This document shows positions 1 to 8,945 of a stretch of DNA of 64,000 nucleotides, in pieces. The notes below the pieces were generated by a model. That model had not been told where the DNA came from, ran no database searches, and saw only the letters and a list, made by a program, of their open reading frames with translations. Location: NCBI RefSeq assembly GCF_013306565.1, contig NZ_PZPO01000006.1:124001-188000 (forward strand). The letters run 5' to 3'. Both the position numbers and the translations under genes were made by a program. This DNA comes from Hyphomicrobium sulfonivorans. Lineage in GTDB: Bacteria > Pseudomonadota > Alphaproteobacteria > Rhizobiales > Hyphomicrobiaceae. Position 1 is the stretch's first letter; each line of letters starts with the position of its first letter.

Positions 1-543
<543 letters not shown>

Positions 544-846
544 GGCGATTGGCTCGCTTGTCGGTCTAGAGTTGTGCTGTTCGGCGTATGGCGGTGGTTC
601 GTGCCGTATCGCTGCTGACGCGAAGCTGTTGATGGTGGGATCTTAACAGGATTTACCAGCTACGACGATTGAGGCGGCCATGCCGTGGGTCAAGTGAATG
701 TTACGTTAGATTGGGGGTAAGTAGAATGGCTTTAGGCCCTTCGATCAGGCTGTCACAGGCTCCAAAGCACGATCGCGCAGCCATATATCTATCGGGCCGA
801 GGCATAAGCGGAGCCGGGCATCGAGGCAACCGGAAGGCATCTGCGC
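544..846. other. Divergent intergenic region, moxR / DUF1285
   Basis: About 300 bases between divergent genes. It should hold the promoters of both, but I could not pick convincing -35/-10 pairs. An ATG-led frame at 726-854 encodes about 42 residues with no recognisable features and I do not call it. A GGAAGG ribosome-binding stretch closes the region at 832-837. Confidence 0.4.
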
Positions 847-1431
847 TTGGGTGATATTGGCAAACTTCAAGATGTTTTGAAGGCACTGCCGCAGGGGCAG
901 CGTTGCGCGCCGGTCGAAAGCTGGAATCCGCCCTATTGCGGCGACATCGGCCTCAAAATCCTCCGCGATGGTACATGGCTCTATCAAGGCAGCCCGATCC
1001 GGCGCCCGGAGCTGGTGAACCTGTTCGCGAGCGTGCTGCGCAAGGACACTGACGGGCGCACCTATCTTGTTACCCCGGCTGAGAAGATCGCCATCGAGGT
1101 TGAGGACGCGCCGTTCCTCGCTGTCGATATGCAAGTCGAAGGTGAGGGGGAGGCCCAAAGGCTGTCGTTCCGAACCAACCTTGACGACTGGGTCGTGTGC
1201 GGCCCGGTACATCCTTTGCACTTCGTTGAGGAAAAAGGCAGCGGTGGCTTAAAACCGTATCTGCTCGTGCGCGGCCGCCTGGAGGCGCTGGTGACGCGAT
1301 CGCTGGTACATGATCTGGCCGCCCTTGCCGTTGAGGCGCCAGTGGGCACCACAGATGCCCGCGAACCAGATGCTGGCGAACCAAACTTCGGCGTGTGGAG
1401 CGAAGGGGTATTCTTTCCCTTCACCCCCTGA
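847..1431 (+). CDS. DUF1285 family protein
   Basis: A 194-residue protein with DUF1285 hallmarks: PPYCGDI near residue 28, the segment DGTWLYQGSPIRR, then LFASVLRKD, LVTPAEK and EDAPFLAVD. The function is unknown; structures of family members show small beta-rich folds. The chosen start is a TTG at 847, because GGAAGG (832-837) lies nine bases upstream and the frame closes with a stop at 805, leaving no ATG. In Hyphomicrobiales this gene often stands between a MoxR gene and a NUDIX/CCA-transferase pair; here only the MoxR neighbour is present, divergently. Family sure, start less so. Confidence 0.85.
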   Translation: MGDIGKLQDVLKALPQGQRCAPVESWNPPYCGDIGLKILRDGTWLYQGSPIRRPELVNLFASVLRKDTDGRTYLVTPAEKIAIEVEDAPFLAVDMQVEGEGEAQRLSFRTNLDDWVVCGPVHPLHFVEEKGSGGLKPYLLVRGRLEALVTRSLVHDLAALAVEAPVGTTDAREPDAGEPNFGVWSEGVFFPFTP

Positions 1432-1508
1432 GCTTGATGCCAGAGCGCTTGATGTTAGAGCGAGTGTTGATGCTGACGAGTGCGGCATAACACGTGCGCT
1501 TCAGGCAT

Positions 1509-1778
1509 TCAGTGCACCTTGTATTCGGCGTCGACGAGACGCACCTCTGCCGGTGACAGCAGCTTGCTGTGCGATACCGTTACCTTGAAAAGCTTGCCTT
1601 CCAGCTTCGCGCTCCAAAAGTCGAGAAAGCCTTTCAGCTTCGGAAAGCGCGGGTGCAAATCGTAATCCTGCCAGATGTAGCTTTGCAGCAAAGCCGGATG
1701 ATCGGGCAGTCGGTAGAGGATTTCGGCAGTGGTCAGGCTATAGCCTTTCAACAGTCGGGAAATTTCAGGCTCGTACAT
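1509..1778 (-). CDS. Usg family protein
   Basis: An 89-residue protein with the conserved Usg core: LTTAEILYRLPDHP, then WQDYDLHPRFPKL, FLDFWSAKLEG, and a C-terminal SPAEVRLVDAEYKVH. Usg proteins are small cytosolic alphaproteobacterial proteins of unknown biochemical function. An upstream in-frame TTG exists at 1790, but the run of five G at about 1784-1788 makes a good ribosome-binding site for the ATG at 1778, so I start there. It stands alone, convergent with DUF1285 and divergent from marC. Confidence 0.88.
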   Translation of the reverse strand: MYEPEISRLLKGYSLTTAEILYRLPDHPALLQSYIWQDYDLHPRFPKLKGFLDFWSAKLEGKLFKVTVSHSKLLSPAEVRLVDAEYKVH

Positions 1779-1964
1779 GATGTCCCCCAAAGTTCGCTCA
1801 GAGGTTCCTGGACTCAGCCTTCAAAAGGATAGTCGGGCAAAATTCGCTGACAACGAATTTGTTTCATAATTGTAGCATGTTAGCAGCCTGTGCTGGCGGC
1901 TGCTGACAATCGCTGAAAATCCGTACGGCGCGGGCAGGCAGATGCCGTTGCAAGAGGCAGGGCG

Positions 1965-2603
1965 ATGTTTGAATTTCTGCTGACCAGTTTCACGACATTC
2001 TTCGCAACCGTCGGCCCGGTTGAAACCGCCGTGCTGTTTGCGACGCTCACGCCCAAGATGGCGCGCGAGGAACGCGCGGCGATTGCATTGCGCGCAACTG
2101 CTATCGCAAGCGTGCTGCTGCTGGTGTTCACGCTGCTCGGTCGCACGTTGCTGGATGAGCTGGGCGTCAGCATTGCAGCCCTGCAAACTGCGGGTGGTGT
2201 GATACTGCTCATCATTGCGCTCGACATGATTTTCGCGAAGCCAACAAGCGCTTTCAAGCTTAGTCAGCCTGAAGATGAAGAGGCGCACACCAAGGACGAC
2301 ATTGCGGTTTTTCCGTTGGCGATGCCGCTGCTCGCGGGGCCGGGCGCAATGAGTGCTGGCATTCTGCTCGCTGCAAATACCGAGAACGATCCGCTCGCGC
2401 TCGCCGCAACAGTTGGCGGCCTTGCATTGGTGATGGCCATCACGCTGGTGCTGCTACTGGCATCGCATCAGGTCAATCACATGATCGGCATCACGGCGCA
2501 GCGCGTGTTGATGCGGGTGTTCGGCATTCTGCTTGCTGCCATTGCTGTGCAGGCAGTGTTCAACGGATTGGGCGCCAGTAATGTGCTGCGCGTTGCAGCG
2601 TGA
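1965..2603 (+). CDS. marC: MarC family integral membrane protein
   Basis: A 212-residue, almost wholly hydrophobic protein with about six membrane segments. The N-terminal FFATVGPVETAVLFATLTP and the central FPLAMPLLAGPGAMSAGI are signature segments of the MarC/UPF0056 family; the second glycine-proline segment is the internal repeat of the first. MarC was once linked to multiple antibiotic resistance, but that role was not upheld and its substrate remains unknown. A GGCAGGG stretch precedes ATG 1965. Length matches the family. No operon partner: the next gene starts 136 bases on. Confidence 0.92.
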   Translation: MFEFLLTSFTTFFATVGPVETAVLFATLTPKMAREERAAIALRATAIASVLLLVFTLLGRTLLDELGVSIAALQTAGGVILLIIALDMIFAKPTSAFKLSQPEDEEAHTKDDIAVFPLAMPLLAGPGAMSAGILLAANTENDPLALAATVGGLALVMAITLVLLLASHQVNHMIGITAQRVLMRVFGILLAAIAVQAVFNGLGASNVLRVAA

Positions 2604-2739
2604 AAGTGCGCACGTCGGACCTGAAGCGTTAAAATCCGTTTACGTCATAAAAGTTCGAAAATGGCACGCCGGTTAGGTCGCCATTAACTATGCCAGCCCA
2701 TACTCAGGGACAGTCGCGTTCGTTGAAAGGCGTGTCCCC

Positions 2740-3135
2740 ATGTGGCGTAACCAGTCAGTATGGCGTTCTGTATCCGTATTCATGCGTACTGGTCGGAGTA
2801 AGGCCAAATCAGGAGCGTCGTGCGCCCGCGTGGCGCTCCTGCTTTCCTGCTCCGCATTGGTGCTCGGTGGATGCAGCAGCGCGCCTGCACCGCAGGCAAA
2901 CAGCGGTCTCGTCAGCGCCTTTGTTGCGCAGCCACCCCCGCGCCCACTGTGGCCGTCGGTCGAGCTTGAGGACGATGGCCTGGAAGCGCAGCGCCCGCCG
3001 CGTCAGCGCATGTTCACCCGCGAGGATGACCCCACCCAGCCGTTCAGCCCGAATTATGGCGAAGTGCCGTTGCAGCCCGCGGCTGAGGATTACGGCGACA
3101 TCCATGACGACTATGGCGCCAGCGGACCGGCCTAA
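2740..3135 (+). CDS. Small proline-rich lipoprotein, unknown function
   Basis: A 131-residue predicted lipoprotein. A long basic N-region is followed by a hydrophobic stretch ending in a lipobox LVLGGC, with Cys45 as the expected lipidation site. The mature part (about 87 residues) is proline-, acid- and tyrosine-rich and probably disordered: PPPRPLWPSVELEDDG, then a segment containing FTREDDPTQPF. I do not recognise a named domain. ATG 2740 is preceded by AAAGG; an internal ATG at 2782 would shorten the N-region but lacks a ribosome-binding site. It opens a group of small exported proteins. Confidence 0.72.
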   Translation: MWRNQSVWRSVSVFMRTGRSKAKSGASCARVALLLSCSALVLGGCSSAPAPQANSGLVSAFVAQPPPRPLWPSVELEDDGLEAQRPPRQRMFTREDDPTQPFSPNYGEVPLQPAAEDYGDIHDDYGASGPA

Positions 3136-3280
3136 TTTCCCGCATTACGTTGCATTTCGACAGCGCACGTTTACATCCCATATGACGGTTGGATCATAGG
3201 CTCGTAAGGGCGACGGGCGGTCCCGGCAGCGGGCTCCCAGATCCGATGTCGGTGATCGTGCAACTGTCAGGAGAGATGCG

Positions 3281-3631
3281 GTGCATGTGTCTGGAGGTCT
3301 TGCCGTTGCGCTGCTTACCGCGGCTGCGGCGCTGCATGGCGGTGCGATTCTGGCGGCTCCCAAGCAGCCTTACGCCAGCGATGCGCATCGACCGGGTGCG
3401 GGCGGCTATGGCGTTATGAAATCGCGCACGCCGACGCTACGCAGCCCTGGCATTCAGACGCCCGGCATCAAACGGCCCGATACCTCCGGCGGCGCGCGAC
3501 GCGAACCCTACGACTACCGCTACTATAGCGATCGGGATCGCTCGCCATCGTCGTGCAGGCGTTATGCTCAGCGCGCCATCGCAACCAAGAACAGCAACTG
3601 GTGGACGCGCTATCGCGCCTGTCTGCAGTAG
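3281..3631 (+). CDS. Small exported protein with C-x14-WWxRYxAC tail (paralogue 1)
   Basis: A 116-residue protein starting at GTG 3281 (AGGAGA at 3269-3274). The N-terminus is a signal peptide ending near ILAAP (residue 27). The middle is a low-complexity Pro/Thr/Gly/Arg linker. The C-terminus carries a Cys at residue 92, then fourteen residues, then WWTRYRAC. Genes at 3832 and 59989 carry the same strictly spaced tail, so this is one member of a three-member family in the window. The two conserved cysteines are 22 residues apart and could form a periplasmic disulfide. No named function is known to me. Confidence 0.75.
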   Translation: MHVSGGLAVALLTAAAALHGGAILAAPKQPYASDAHRPGAGGYGVMKSRTPTLRSPGIQTPGIKRPDTSGGARREPYDYRYYSDRDRSPSSCRRYAQRAIATKNSNWWTRYRACLQ

Positions 3632-3831
3632 GGCGGCCGCTTGAACTATGGGCGCGGCCTGGGCGCTAGGTATGTGCGCCGACTTCGGGCAGGTGCGGCC
3701 CCACGCTTTTGCGGTCACACATCTCCGCACCATCTTGCGCGTGGCCTTGCAAGCTGCCGACGCGTCGCCACCTATAGTAAATCCATTATGAATTGAAGCG
3801 GGCCCGACGTGCGGCCGGCGGGAGGCGTGTG

Positions 3832-4338
3832 ATGAAGCGTGCAATGTATGCATGCGGGGCGATAGCTGGTTTGTGCGGGACGATATTCATGTTCGCGCCG
3901 GCGCAGGCGTTGCCGGTTTCAGCACTGCAGCAATCCGTAGTCACAGCCGATAATATTTTGCCGGTGCAGGCCGGGCCCGGTGGCCCGCGTGGTGGCGGTG
4001 GGGCAATGGGACGTGGGCCTGGCGGCGGAGGGCGCGGCATGGCCGGTCCTCGCGGCGGCGGCCGTGGATTTGCCGGTCCCCGTGGTCCGCGCCATGGCGG
4101 TGGTCCGGGCATCCGACCCGGCAGGCCCGGACATGCTGGCCCCGGACGCCCCGGCAGACCTCCCCATTTCCGCCCGCGTCCGCCCTATGGCGGCGGCTTC
4201 TACGCGCCCTATGGCTATTATTCCTACTATGGCAGCGGGTTCGGGTTTGATGAGTGCCGCTGGTTCCGTGAGCGGGCGTTGACGACGCGCAGCGCCTACT
4301 GGTGGGATCGCTATTACGCCTGCGTTGAAGATTATTAA
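3832..4338 (+). CDS. Gly/Arg/Pro-rich exported protein with C-x14-WWxRYxAC tail (paralogue 2)
   Basis: A 168-residue protein. ATG 3832 is preceded by GGAGG at 3821-3825; an in-frame TTG at 3793 is less likely. A signal peptide ends at AQA-LP (about residue 27). About 75 residues of Gly/Pro/Arg repeats (GGGR, GPRG, GRPG) follow, then a Tyr-rich segment, then the tail with Cys at 4255-4257 and Cys at 4321-4323 around WWDRYY. The tail matches the proteins at 3281 and 59989; the middle does not. Probably a disordered envelope or surface protein; function unknown. It lies 200 bases after paralogue 1 on the same strand, consistent with local duplication. Confidence 0.75.
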   Translation: MKRAMYACGAIAGLCGTIFMFAPAQALPVSALQQSVVTADNILPVQAGPGGPRGGGGAMGRGPGGGGRGMAGPRGGGRGFAGPRGPRHGGGPGIRPGRPGHAGPGRPGRPPHFRPRPPYGGGFYAPYGYYSYYGSGFGFDECRWFRERALTTRSAYWWDRYYACVEDY

Positions 4339-4403
4339 GCCCAGCTCCGCGACAATGGCAGGGCCGGTTATTCCGCCGGCTCTTCCAATCTGTCCGCTGG
4401 CGG

Positions 4404-4955
4404 GTGCCGGCACAGCACCGCGAGAGTGACGTGGGCGACAAGAACGCGACAACGCGCATCGTGCGCTGGGTTGAGATTCCTCACCGCGAGCAACTGCACG
4501 CTGAATTGGACGCCATCTTCTTCGAGGCGAGCGGCACCAAGTCATTCGCCGATGACGAGGTGCGCGCCCAGTTCCGCGACCGCTGGTTCGGGCGCTATCT
4601 GCGCGAGTATCCGCAGTGGACCTATCTGGCTATCACCAGTGACGGCGACATCGCCGGGTATCTCGTCGGCGCCATAGACGAGCCGACATCGTTTGACGAT
4701 TTCCACGCGGCGGCCGAGCGCTTTCCCGCCCATCTGCATGTCAATCTGGCGCCGCAGTTCCGAAGCCGTGGTGTCGGCGCGCTGCTGATTGAAGCGTTTG
4801 CCGCTGCCGCCGCGCAGGCCGGCGCGCCCGGCATGCATGTCGTGACATCATCCGATGCCCGCAATGTACGCTTTTATCAGCGCACCGGATTCAGTCAGCA
4901 GGCAACGACGCTTAGAAACGGCCATGAGCTGGTGTTTCTCGGCCGTCCGCTGTAG
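4404..4955 (+). CDS. GNAT family N-acetyltransferase
   Basis: A 183-residue GNAT-fold protein. The acetyl-CoA binding motif A is seen as LAPQFRSRGVGALLIEAF (about residues 115-132), and the C-terminal RNVRFYQRTGF (about 155-165) is the usual beta6-region motif. GNATs move an acetyl group from acetyl-CoA to an amine; the acceptor cannot be told from sequence. Start is GTG 4404 or, perhaps better, GTG 4431, which has GAGAG just upstream; both lack ATG. A strong terminator-like hairpin follows at 4995-5022. Confidence 0.85.
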   Translation: MPAQHRESDVGDKNATTRIVRWVEIPHREQLHAELDAIFFEASGTKSFADDEVRAQFRDRWFGRYLREYPQWTYLAITSDGDIAGYLVGAIDEPTSFDDFHAAAERFPAHLHVNLAPQFRSRGVGALLIEAFAAAAAQAGAPGMHVVTSSDARNVRFYQRTGFSQQATTLRNGHELVFLGRPL

Positions 4956-4994
4956 TTGCGGCCAGCGCCGCGCACCTGCTCCGCTACAAAGAAC

Positions 4995-5022
4995 AAAGCC
5001 CGCAGATTGCTCCGCGGGCTTT
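4995..5022 (+). terminator. Terminator-like hairpin after the GNAT gene
   Basis: A perfect 9-bp stem (AAAGCCCGC / GCGGGCTTT, loop of ten) followed by GCTTTG. It lies between convergent genes and may serve both. Confidence 0.65.
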
Positions 5023-5066
5023 GCTTTGATCGGTGCAAGTTTTGCTGTGTGTATCTGTTGGCCGCG

Positions 5067-6161
5067 TTACTGACGTTCGCACGGGAACGAGATCACACCT
5101 GCATAGGGAACCTCGACGCTGCAGTTGCGGCCCGAGCGGCGCAACTTCACCGGACCATCGCCGCTTTCCAGCTTTTCCATCAGGCGCGCCAGCACACGGC
5201 CACGGCGCGGCGGCTCATCGGATTCATCGCCGTATTCGTCAAGCTCATCTGAGCGCGCCATGCGGTCCTGATCGCGCTCACGGTCGCGCTGCGCTGATTT
5301 GGTGTTGTCGCGCTGGTCGTCGTCGGGGCGCGCTTCATCTGCACGGCTTGCGGTGCGCGGGGCATCGCCGTCACGCGATCCGCCAGCCGGGTTGCGCTGG
5401 GTGCCAGCTTGCTTTGAAGCGCGGTCCGGTTGCTCCGCTGCTGCGTCCGGAGCATTCAAGATCGTGACGCCATCCTTGCCGCTGTTGTTCTGACCGACAT
5501 TCGGCGGCGAGAGGTTGGCCGACTTTGCTTCGGCGGATTTGCTGGCCTTAGCTCCATCGGCCGCACGCTGCTGCTTGCCCGTGGCATCGGATTTCGAACC
5601 GTCCGCCTGATCGATTGCGCGATCGCTGGCGCCGTTCGCCGGCGCGGGACCAGGAGCCGCCGCCGCCGACTTCGCGTCGGTGCCAGGCGATGCCGCCGCA
5701 GGAGCGGCCGCCGTCGTCTCGCCGTTGTCCACCGTGCCGCACTTCTGCATGTCCGCCGGCGCACGCTTCCAGGTGTGGCTTTCGCTCAACCATTTGAGGC
5801 CCGCATAGCCCTTCACCCGCATGCGATCTTCACGCAGCAGCGTCAGCTCGACATCGAACTTCTTGCCGCGCTCCGGATCGAAGATCCAGCCGCGATCCCA
5901 CTTGTTCTTGCCCACCGGCTGCACGTTGCCGATGATCTGCTTGCCGCACTGATCGGAAAATTGCGGATCCTTCAGCCACGCGACATGACCGCAGAGCTTG
6001 CCGCCGCACTCCGTGATTTCGATAGCGCCTCGGCCGGTGTGATCGACCCACAGGCCGAGTGCCGGATTGGTATCGGCACGCGCCGGTGCCGACATGGCCG
6101 TCGCGGCAACTAAAGCCGCGCCAACCCATGCAACCGAAGCTGCCATTGAATGCTTGCGCAT
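5067..6161 (-). CDS. DUF2147 domain protein with long disordered extension
   Basis: A 364-residue exported protein starting at ATG 6161, which has AGGAGAAC just upstream. The signal peptide ends ARA-D near residue 30. The DUF2147 domain covers about residues 33-145: GLWVDHTGRGAIEI, CGGKLCGHVAWL, then WIFDPERGKKFDVEL and the G-Y-A-G-L-K-W segment. About 160 residues of Ala/Asp/Lys/Arg-rich low complexity follow, then a short conserved-looking tail with RRGRVLARLMEKLE and two cysteines before the end. Most DUF2147 proteins are about 150 residues, so the extension is unusual. DUF2147 is a calycin-like periplasmic domain of unclear role. A second, short DUF2147 gene lies upstream on the same strand. 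Confidence 0.88.
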   Translation of the reverse strand: MRKHSMAASVAWVGAALVAATAMSAPARADTNPALGLWVDHTGRGAIEITECGGKLCGHVAWLKDPQFSDQCGKQIIGNVQPVGKNKWDRGWIFDPERGKKFDVELTLLREDRMRVKGYAGLKWLSESHTWKRAPADMQKCGTVDNGETTAAAPAAASPGTDAKSAAAAPGPAPANGASDRAIDQADGSKSDATGKQQRAADGAKASKSAEAKSANLSPPNVGQNNSGKDGVTILNAPDAAAEQPDRASKQAGTQRNPAGGSRDGDAPRTASRADEARPDDDQRDNTKSAQRDRERDQDRMARSDELDEYGDESDEPPRRGRVLARLMEKLESGDGPVKLRRSGRNCSVEVPYAGVISFPCERQ

Positions 6162-6502
6162 AGAGTTCTCCTGAAGCCTTCCTGCGTTTGCAGCGGGCAG
6201 AACGCCTCTATCCGTTATTGGTCCCAAGTATGGGAAATAAAAGGCGTATGCAAGTCGACGCAGCGGCATGCATTGCGTCGCTCGTTATAACCATTGCGTG
6301 CATAGCGCTGTGCCGGATGGAACGCTGCGTCGCCAAATTGCGCGTGGAATCAGGGCTCGCGCGTTTTTGAACGCGACGAAAGGCAGCGCAGCGCGCCGTG
6401 CGTGCACCGCTGTTGTCTTACGAAGATGTAATCAGATCGTAGCGATCACATTCCGTTGCAATTGATCTGCCCACGGCGCGGTTGCGCCGTGCCGAACGAT
6501 CA
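6162..6502. other. Gap between two DUF2147 genes, with a hairpin
   Basis: Holds the promoter of the downstream DUF2147 gene (not resolved by eye). A perfect 8-bp hairpin CACGGCGC/GCGCCGTG at 6472-6491 sits just past the end of the upstream gene and may stop its transcript. I see no gene here. Confidence 0.45.
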
Positions 6503-7033
6503 TCAGCGGCTGGACGGCCATGCGGATGTGTCAGTTGACCACGTGCCATCCGCAATCATCTTCGCCTGTTCTTCGCATGATGGCGGCGTGCGCGGCATAC
6601 GCGTCCACACCTCGGAGGTGCCGAACATCGGCAGCAGCACATAGCCCGTCACCTTCACCTTGGTCGGGCCAAGCACTTCCGCATAGCCGGAAAAGTTCAT
6701 GCCATGGTCGGGCACATAGACATTGCCGTCCGCCCACGTGCCGTCGGGCTGCCGCTTGAAGCCGGTGACGACGGTGAGGCCGCATACGAAGCGATTGCGC
6801 AGTTTCTCGTTGGGATTGCGAAAGTCGCGCAAGGGGCCGAGATCGGGGCCACGCGGCTTCTGCAGCCACGCCACACGCCCGCACAGCTCGCGTCCGCAGG
6901 CGCCGAATTGCAGGATGACTTCACCGTGCGAGTCGATCCAGTACCCCTTCAGGCGTTCCGCCCCCTGGGACCACGCCGGAGCAGCGAGAAATACAGTGGC
7001 GAGAACCGAAACCAAAAGTGCAATTGCCCGCAT
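6503..7033 (-). CDS. DUF2147 domain protein
   Basis: A 176-residue exported protein with a standard signal peptide (MRAIALLVS..., cleavage near AWSQG) and a single DUF2147 domain: GYWIDSHGEVILQF, CGRELCGRVAWL, NGNVYVPDHGMNFSG-like segment, and EVWTRMPR near the end. It is a paralogue of the adjacent longer protein at 5067, sharing the CG-x-x-LCGxVAWL signature with its cysteine pair. Starts at ATG 7033. Function unknown; the two may have arisen by tandem duplication. Confidence 0.88.
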   Translation of the reverse strand: MRAIALLVSVLATVFLAAPAWSQGAERLKGYWIDSHGEVILQFGACGRELCGRVAWLQKPRGPDLGPLRDFRNPNEKLRNRFVCGLTVVTGFKRQPDGTWADGNVYVPDHGMNFSGYAEVLGPTKVKVTGYVLLPMFGTSEVWTRMPRTPPSCEEQAKMIADGTWSTDTSAWPSSR

Positions 7034-7192
7034 GGGCCGATTTCCCTTCGCAAATCAATCCGCGACCTTGCCACCTTTATGCATGATCCGCGGACAGGGA
7101 CAATCTATCCGGGCGCTGGGGCTGCAATGCGGCCAGCGGCTGTGGCCGATTGAGCGCCCGCAACCGCCAGACCCGCATGGCCGCGGCATTAA

Positions 7193-8854
7193 TCAGCGGC
7201 CTTCGCCAAATGTGCGCTCGATCCGCAGCGCTTCCGGATCGAGCGTGTACTGCGTACTGGCGAAATAGAAGAACAGGGTGGCCACAATGACAGCCACGCT
7301 CAGAAATGCCTGCCAGAAATAGGGCCGCGCGCGAAGTGTCCCCGCCGTCGACGACATCTCCCGCATGATGACATAGCCACCCATGCCTCGGCGGAACCAG
7401 CCCTGCAGCTGTCCGTCCTGGCCGATGTGTTTGGGCACGCGCTTCCAGCCCGCGAACAGATCGCCGATGAAGCCCAGCATGGAACGGAAGTCGGCGGTCA
7501 CCAGGCCGGTGCGATCCTGATAGATGACGTCCTCGCCGGCGATGAAGCCTGGGTTGGCGCGTCCGATGGCCTTGCCGGTCAGTTGCGCGGGTCGGCCGAC
7601 GACGGGCGATACCGTCGGATCGGTCATCAGGTTCGCAACCGTGGTGGCGGGGGACGCACCGCGCGGATAGCGCAAACGTAATGTTGCGAGCACGCCGATG
7701 GCGATGGCGGCCGGGACCAGGACCCACGCCTGCAATGCGGCGGCAAGAATGCCGAGCGCCAGCGGGAACAGCAGAATGGCCAGCTCATACCAGAACCGGC
7801 TCCACAGCGCGCCCTTGTTCAGGCCCACACGTTGCGCAGCAGCCTTCAGGTCATAGTAGGGGAACGCCTGCGCTTTGGCGCGCGCTATGTCGCCCAGATG
7901 CGCGATGCGCAGACCGGTCAGCGGATGGGTTGAGTTCAGCTCGATCAGCCGCGCCCAGGGGTTATGCGCATCAAACAGCATTGCTTCAGAAGCGCGCTCG
8001 GGGTCATCAAGATCGTTCTCGGCCTCAAGGCCAGAGTAACGCGCGTTCTTCACGTCAACGACGCCCATGTGCCGCGTGCTTTGCAGCAGTGACTGCGTTG
8101 CATCTGTATCTTCGGCTTTGACGATGCCGTAGGCGATCTTCACCAGCGCTGAAGCCAGATGGCGACCTTCAACACGCTCCGCTGAAAATGCATCGGCCAG
8201 ATATTCGCGTGTGCGGCTGAGATAATACAGCAGGTAGATGCCGACATAGTAGGCGATCAGTGCGCCGATGCCGACCAGCGCCTGACCGCCCTTGTTCTTG
8301 CTGTTGCCGGAGCTGCCCTGACGGCTGGAGCGCATCGCGGCGGCATAGATCTGATACATGATCTGCACCAGTGTTCCGGCGGCTGTCATCACGATGAAGT
8401 CGCGGTGCACGATGTGCCCAAGCTCGTGCGCAACCACAGCCCGTTGCTCATCGGTGTTGAGAAATTCGAAGATGCCGTCGGTCACCACGATGCGCGCGTT
8501 GGATCGCAGGATGCCATAGGTGAACGCGGTTGGATTGCGGTCCGGTATCAGGCCGATGCGCGGCGCCTTGAAGCGATATTCTGCGGCGACGTCATGGATC
8601 AACTGATGAATGTGCGGATAGCGACTGGCTACTTCGGCGTCATCAATGAACTGCAGTTTGTTGAACCAACGCAGCGTCAGGTCGCTGATCCATGGGCTGA
8701 CGAGCCAGATGATAGCGTTGAGCACGATGGTGATTGCGATGGCGAAGCCAAGGTTGACCTGATCGGTCAAAACCAGCAGCGCCAGAATGAGGCCGCAGAC
8801 CATGCTGAACAGCAGCCCCACCGTGACCAGCGAGGCAAAGAACAAGCGAGCCAT
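7193..8854 (-). CDS. M48 family membrane metalloprotease with extra C-terminal domain
   Basis: A 553-residue protein. Two N-terminal membrane segments (residues 5-30 and 36-57) lead to the M48 catalytic domain with the zinc motif HELGH at 143-147 and the third ligand in SRTREYLADAF further on, as in HtpX. Two more membrane segments follow the catalytic domain. The last ~170 residues hold a soluble segment (GRPAQLTGKAIGR, DRTGLVTADFRS, GWFRRGMGGYVIMRE) and a final membrane segment; this resembles a domain fused to some M48 proteases, but I cannot name it. ATG 8854 has GGGGAT upstream. HtpX relatives degrade misfolded membrane proteins. Ends 91 bases after the oxidoreductase gene, so they may be co-transcribed. 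Confidence 0.88.
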   Translation of the reverse strand: MARLFFASLVTVGLLFSMVCGLILALLVLTDQVNLGFAIAITIVLNAIIWLVSPWISDLTLRWFNKLQFIDDAEVASRYPHIHQLIHDVAAEYRFKAPRIGLIPDRNPTAFTYGILRSNARIVVTDGIFEFLNTDEQRAVVAHELGHIVHRDFIVMTAAGTLVQIMYQIYAAAMRSSRQGSSGNSKNKGGQALVGIGALIAYYVGIYLLYYLSRTREYLADAFSAERVEGRHLASALVKIAYGIVKAEDTDATQSLLQSTRHMGVVDVKNARYSGLEAENDLDDPERASEAMLFDAHNPWARLIELNSTHPLTGLRIAHLGDIARAKAQAFPYYDLKAAAQRVGLNKGALWSRFWYELAILLFPLALGILAAALQAWVLVPAAIAIGVLATLRLRYPRGASPATTVANLMTDPTVSPVVGRPAQLTGKAIGRANPGFIAGEDVIYQDRTGLVTADFRSMLGFIGDLFAGWKRVPKHIGQDGQLQGWFRRGMGGYVIMREMSSTAGTLRARPYFWQAFLSVAVIVATLFFYFASTQYTLDPEALRIERTFGEGR

Positions 8855-8945
8855 CAAGATCCCCAAAAGAAATGCAGCAGCCAGCACTGGCTCAGCGCAG
8901 GTCCGGTGATGCCGTCCGCAAATATTCAGACAAAAGCGGGATAAT

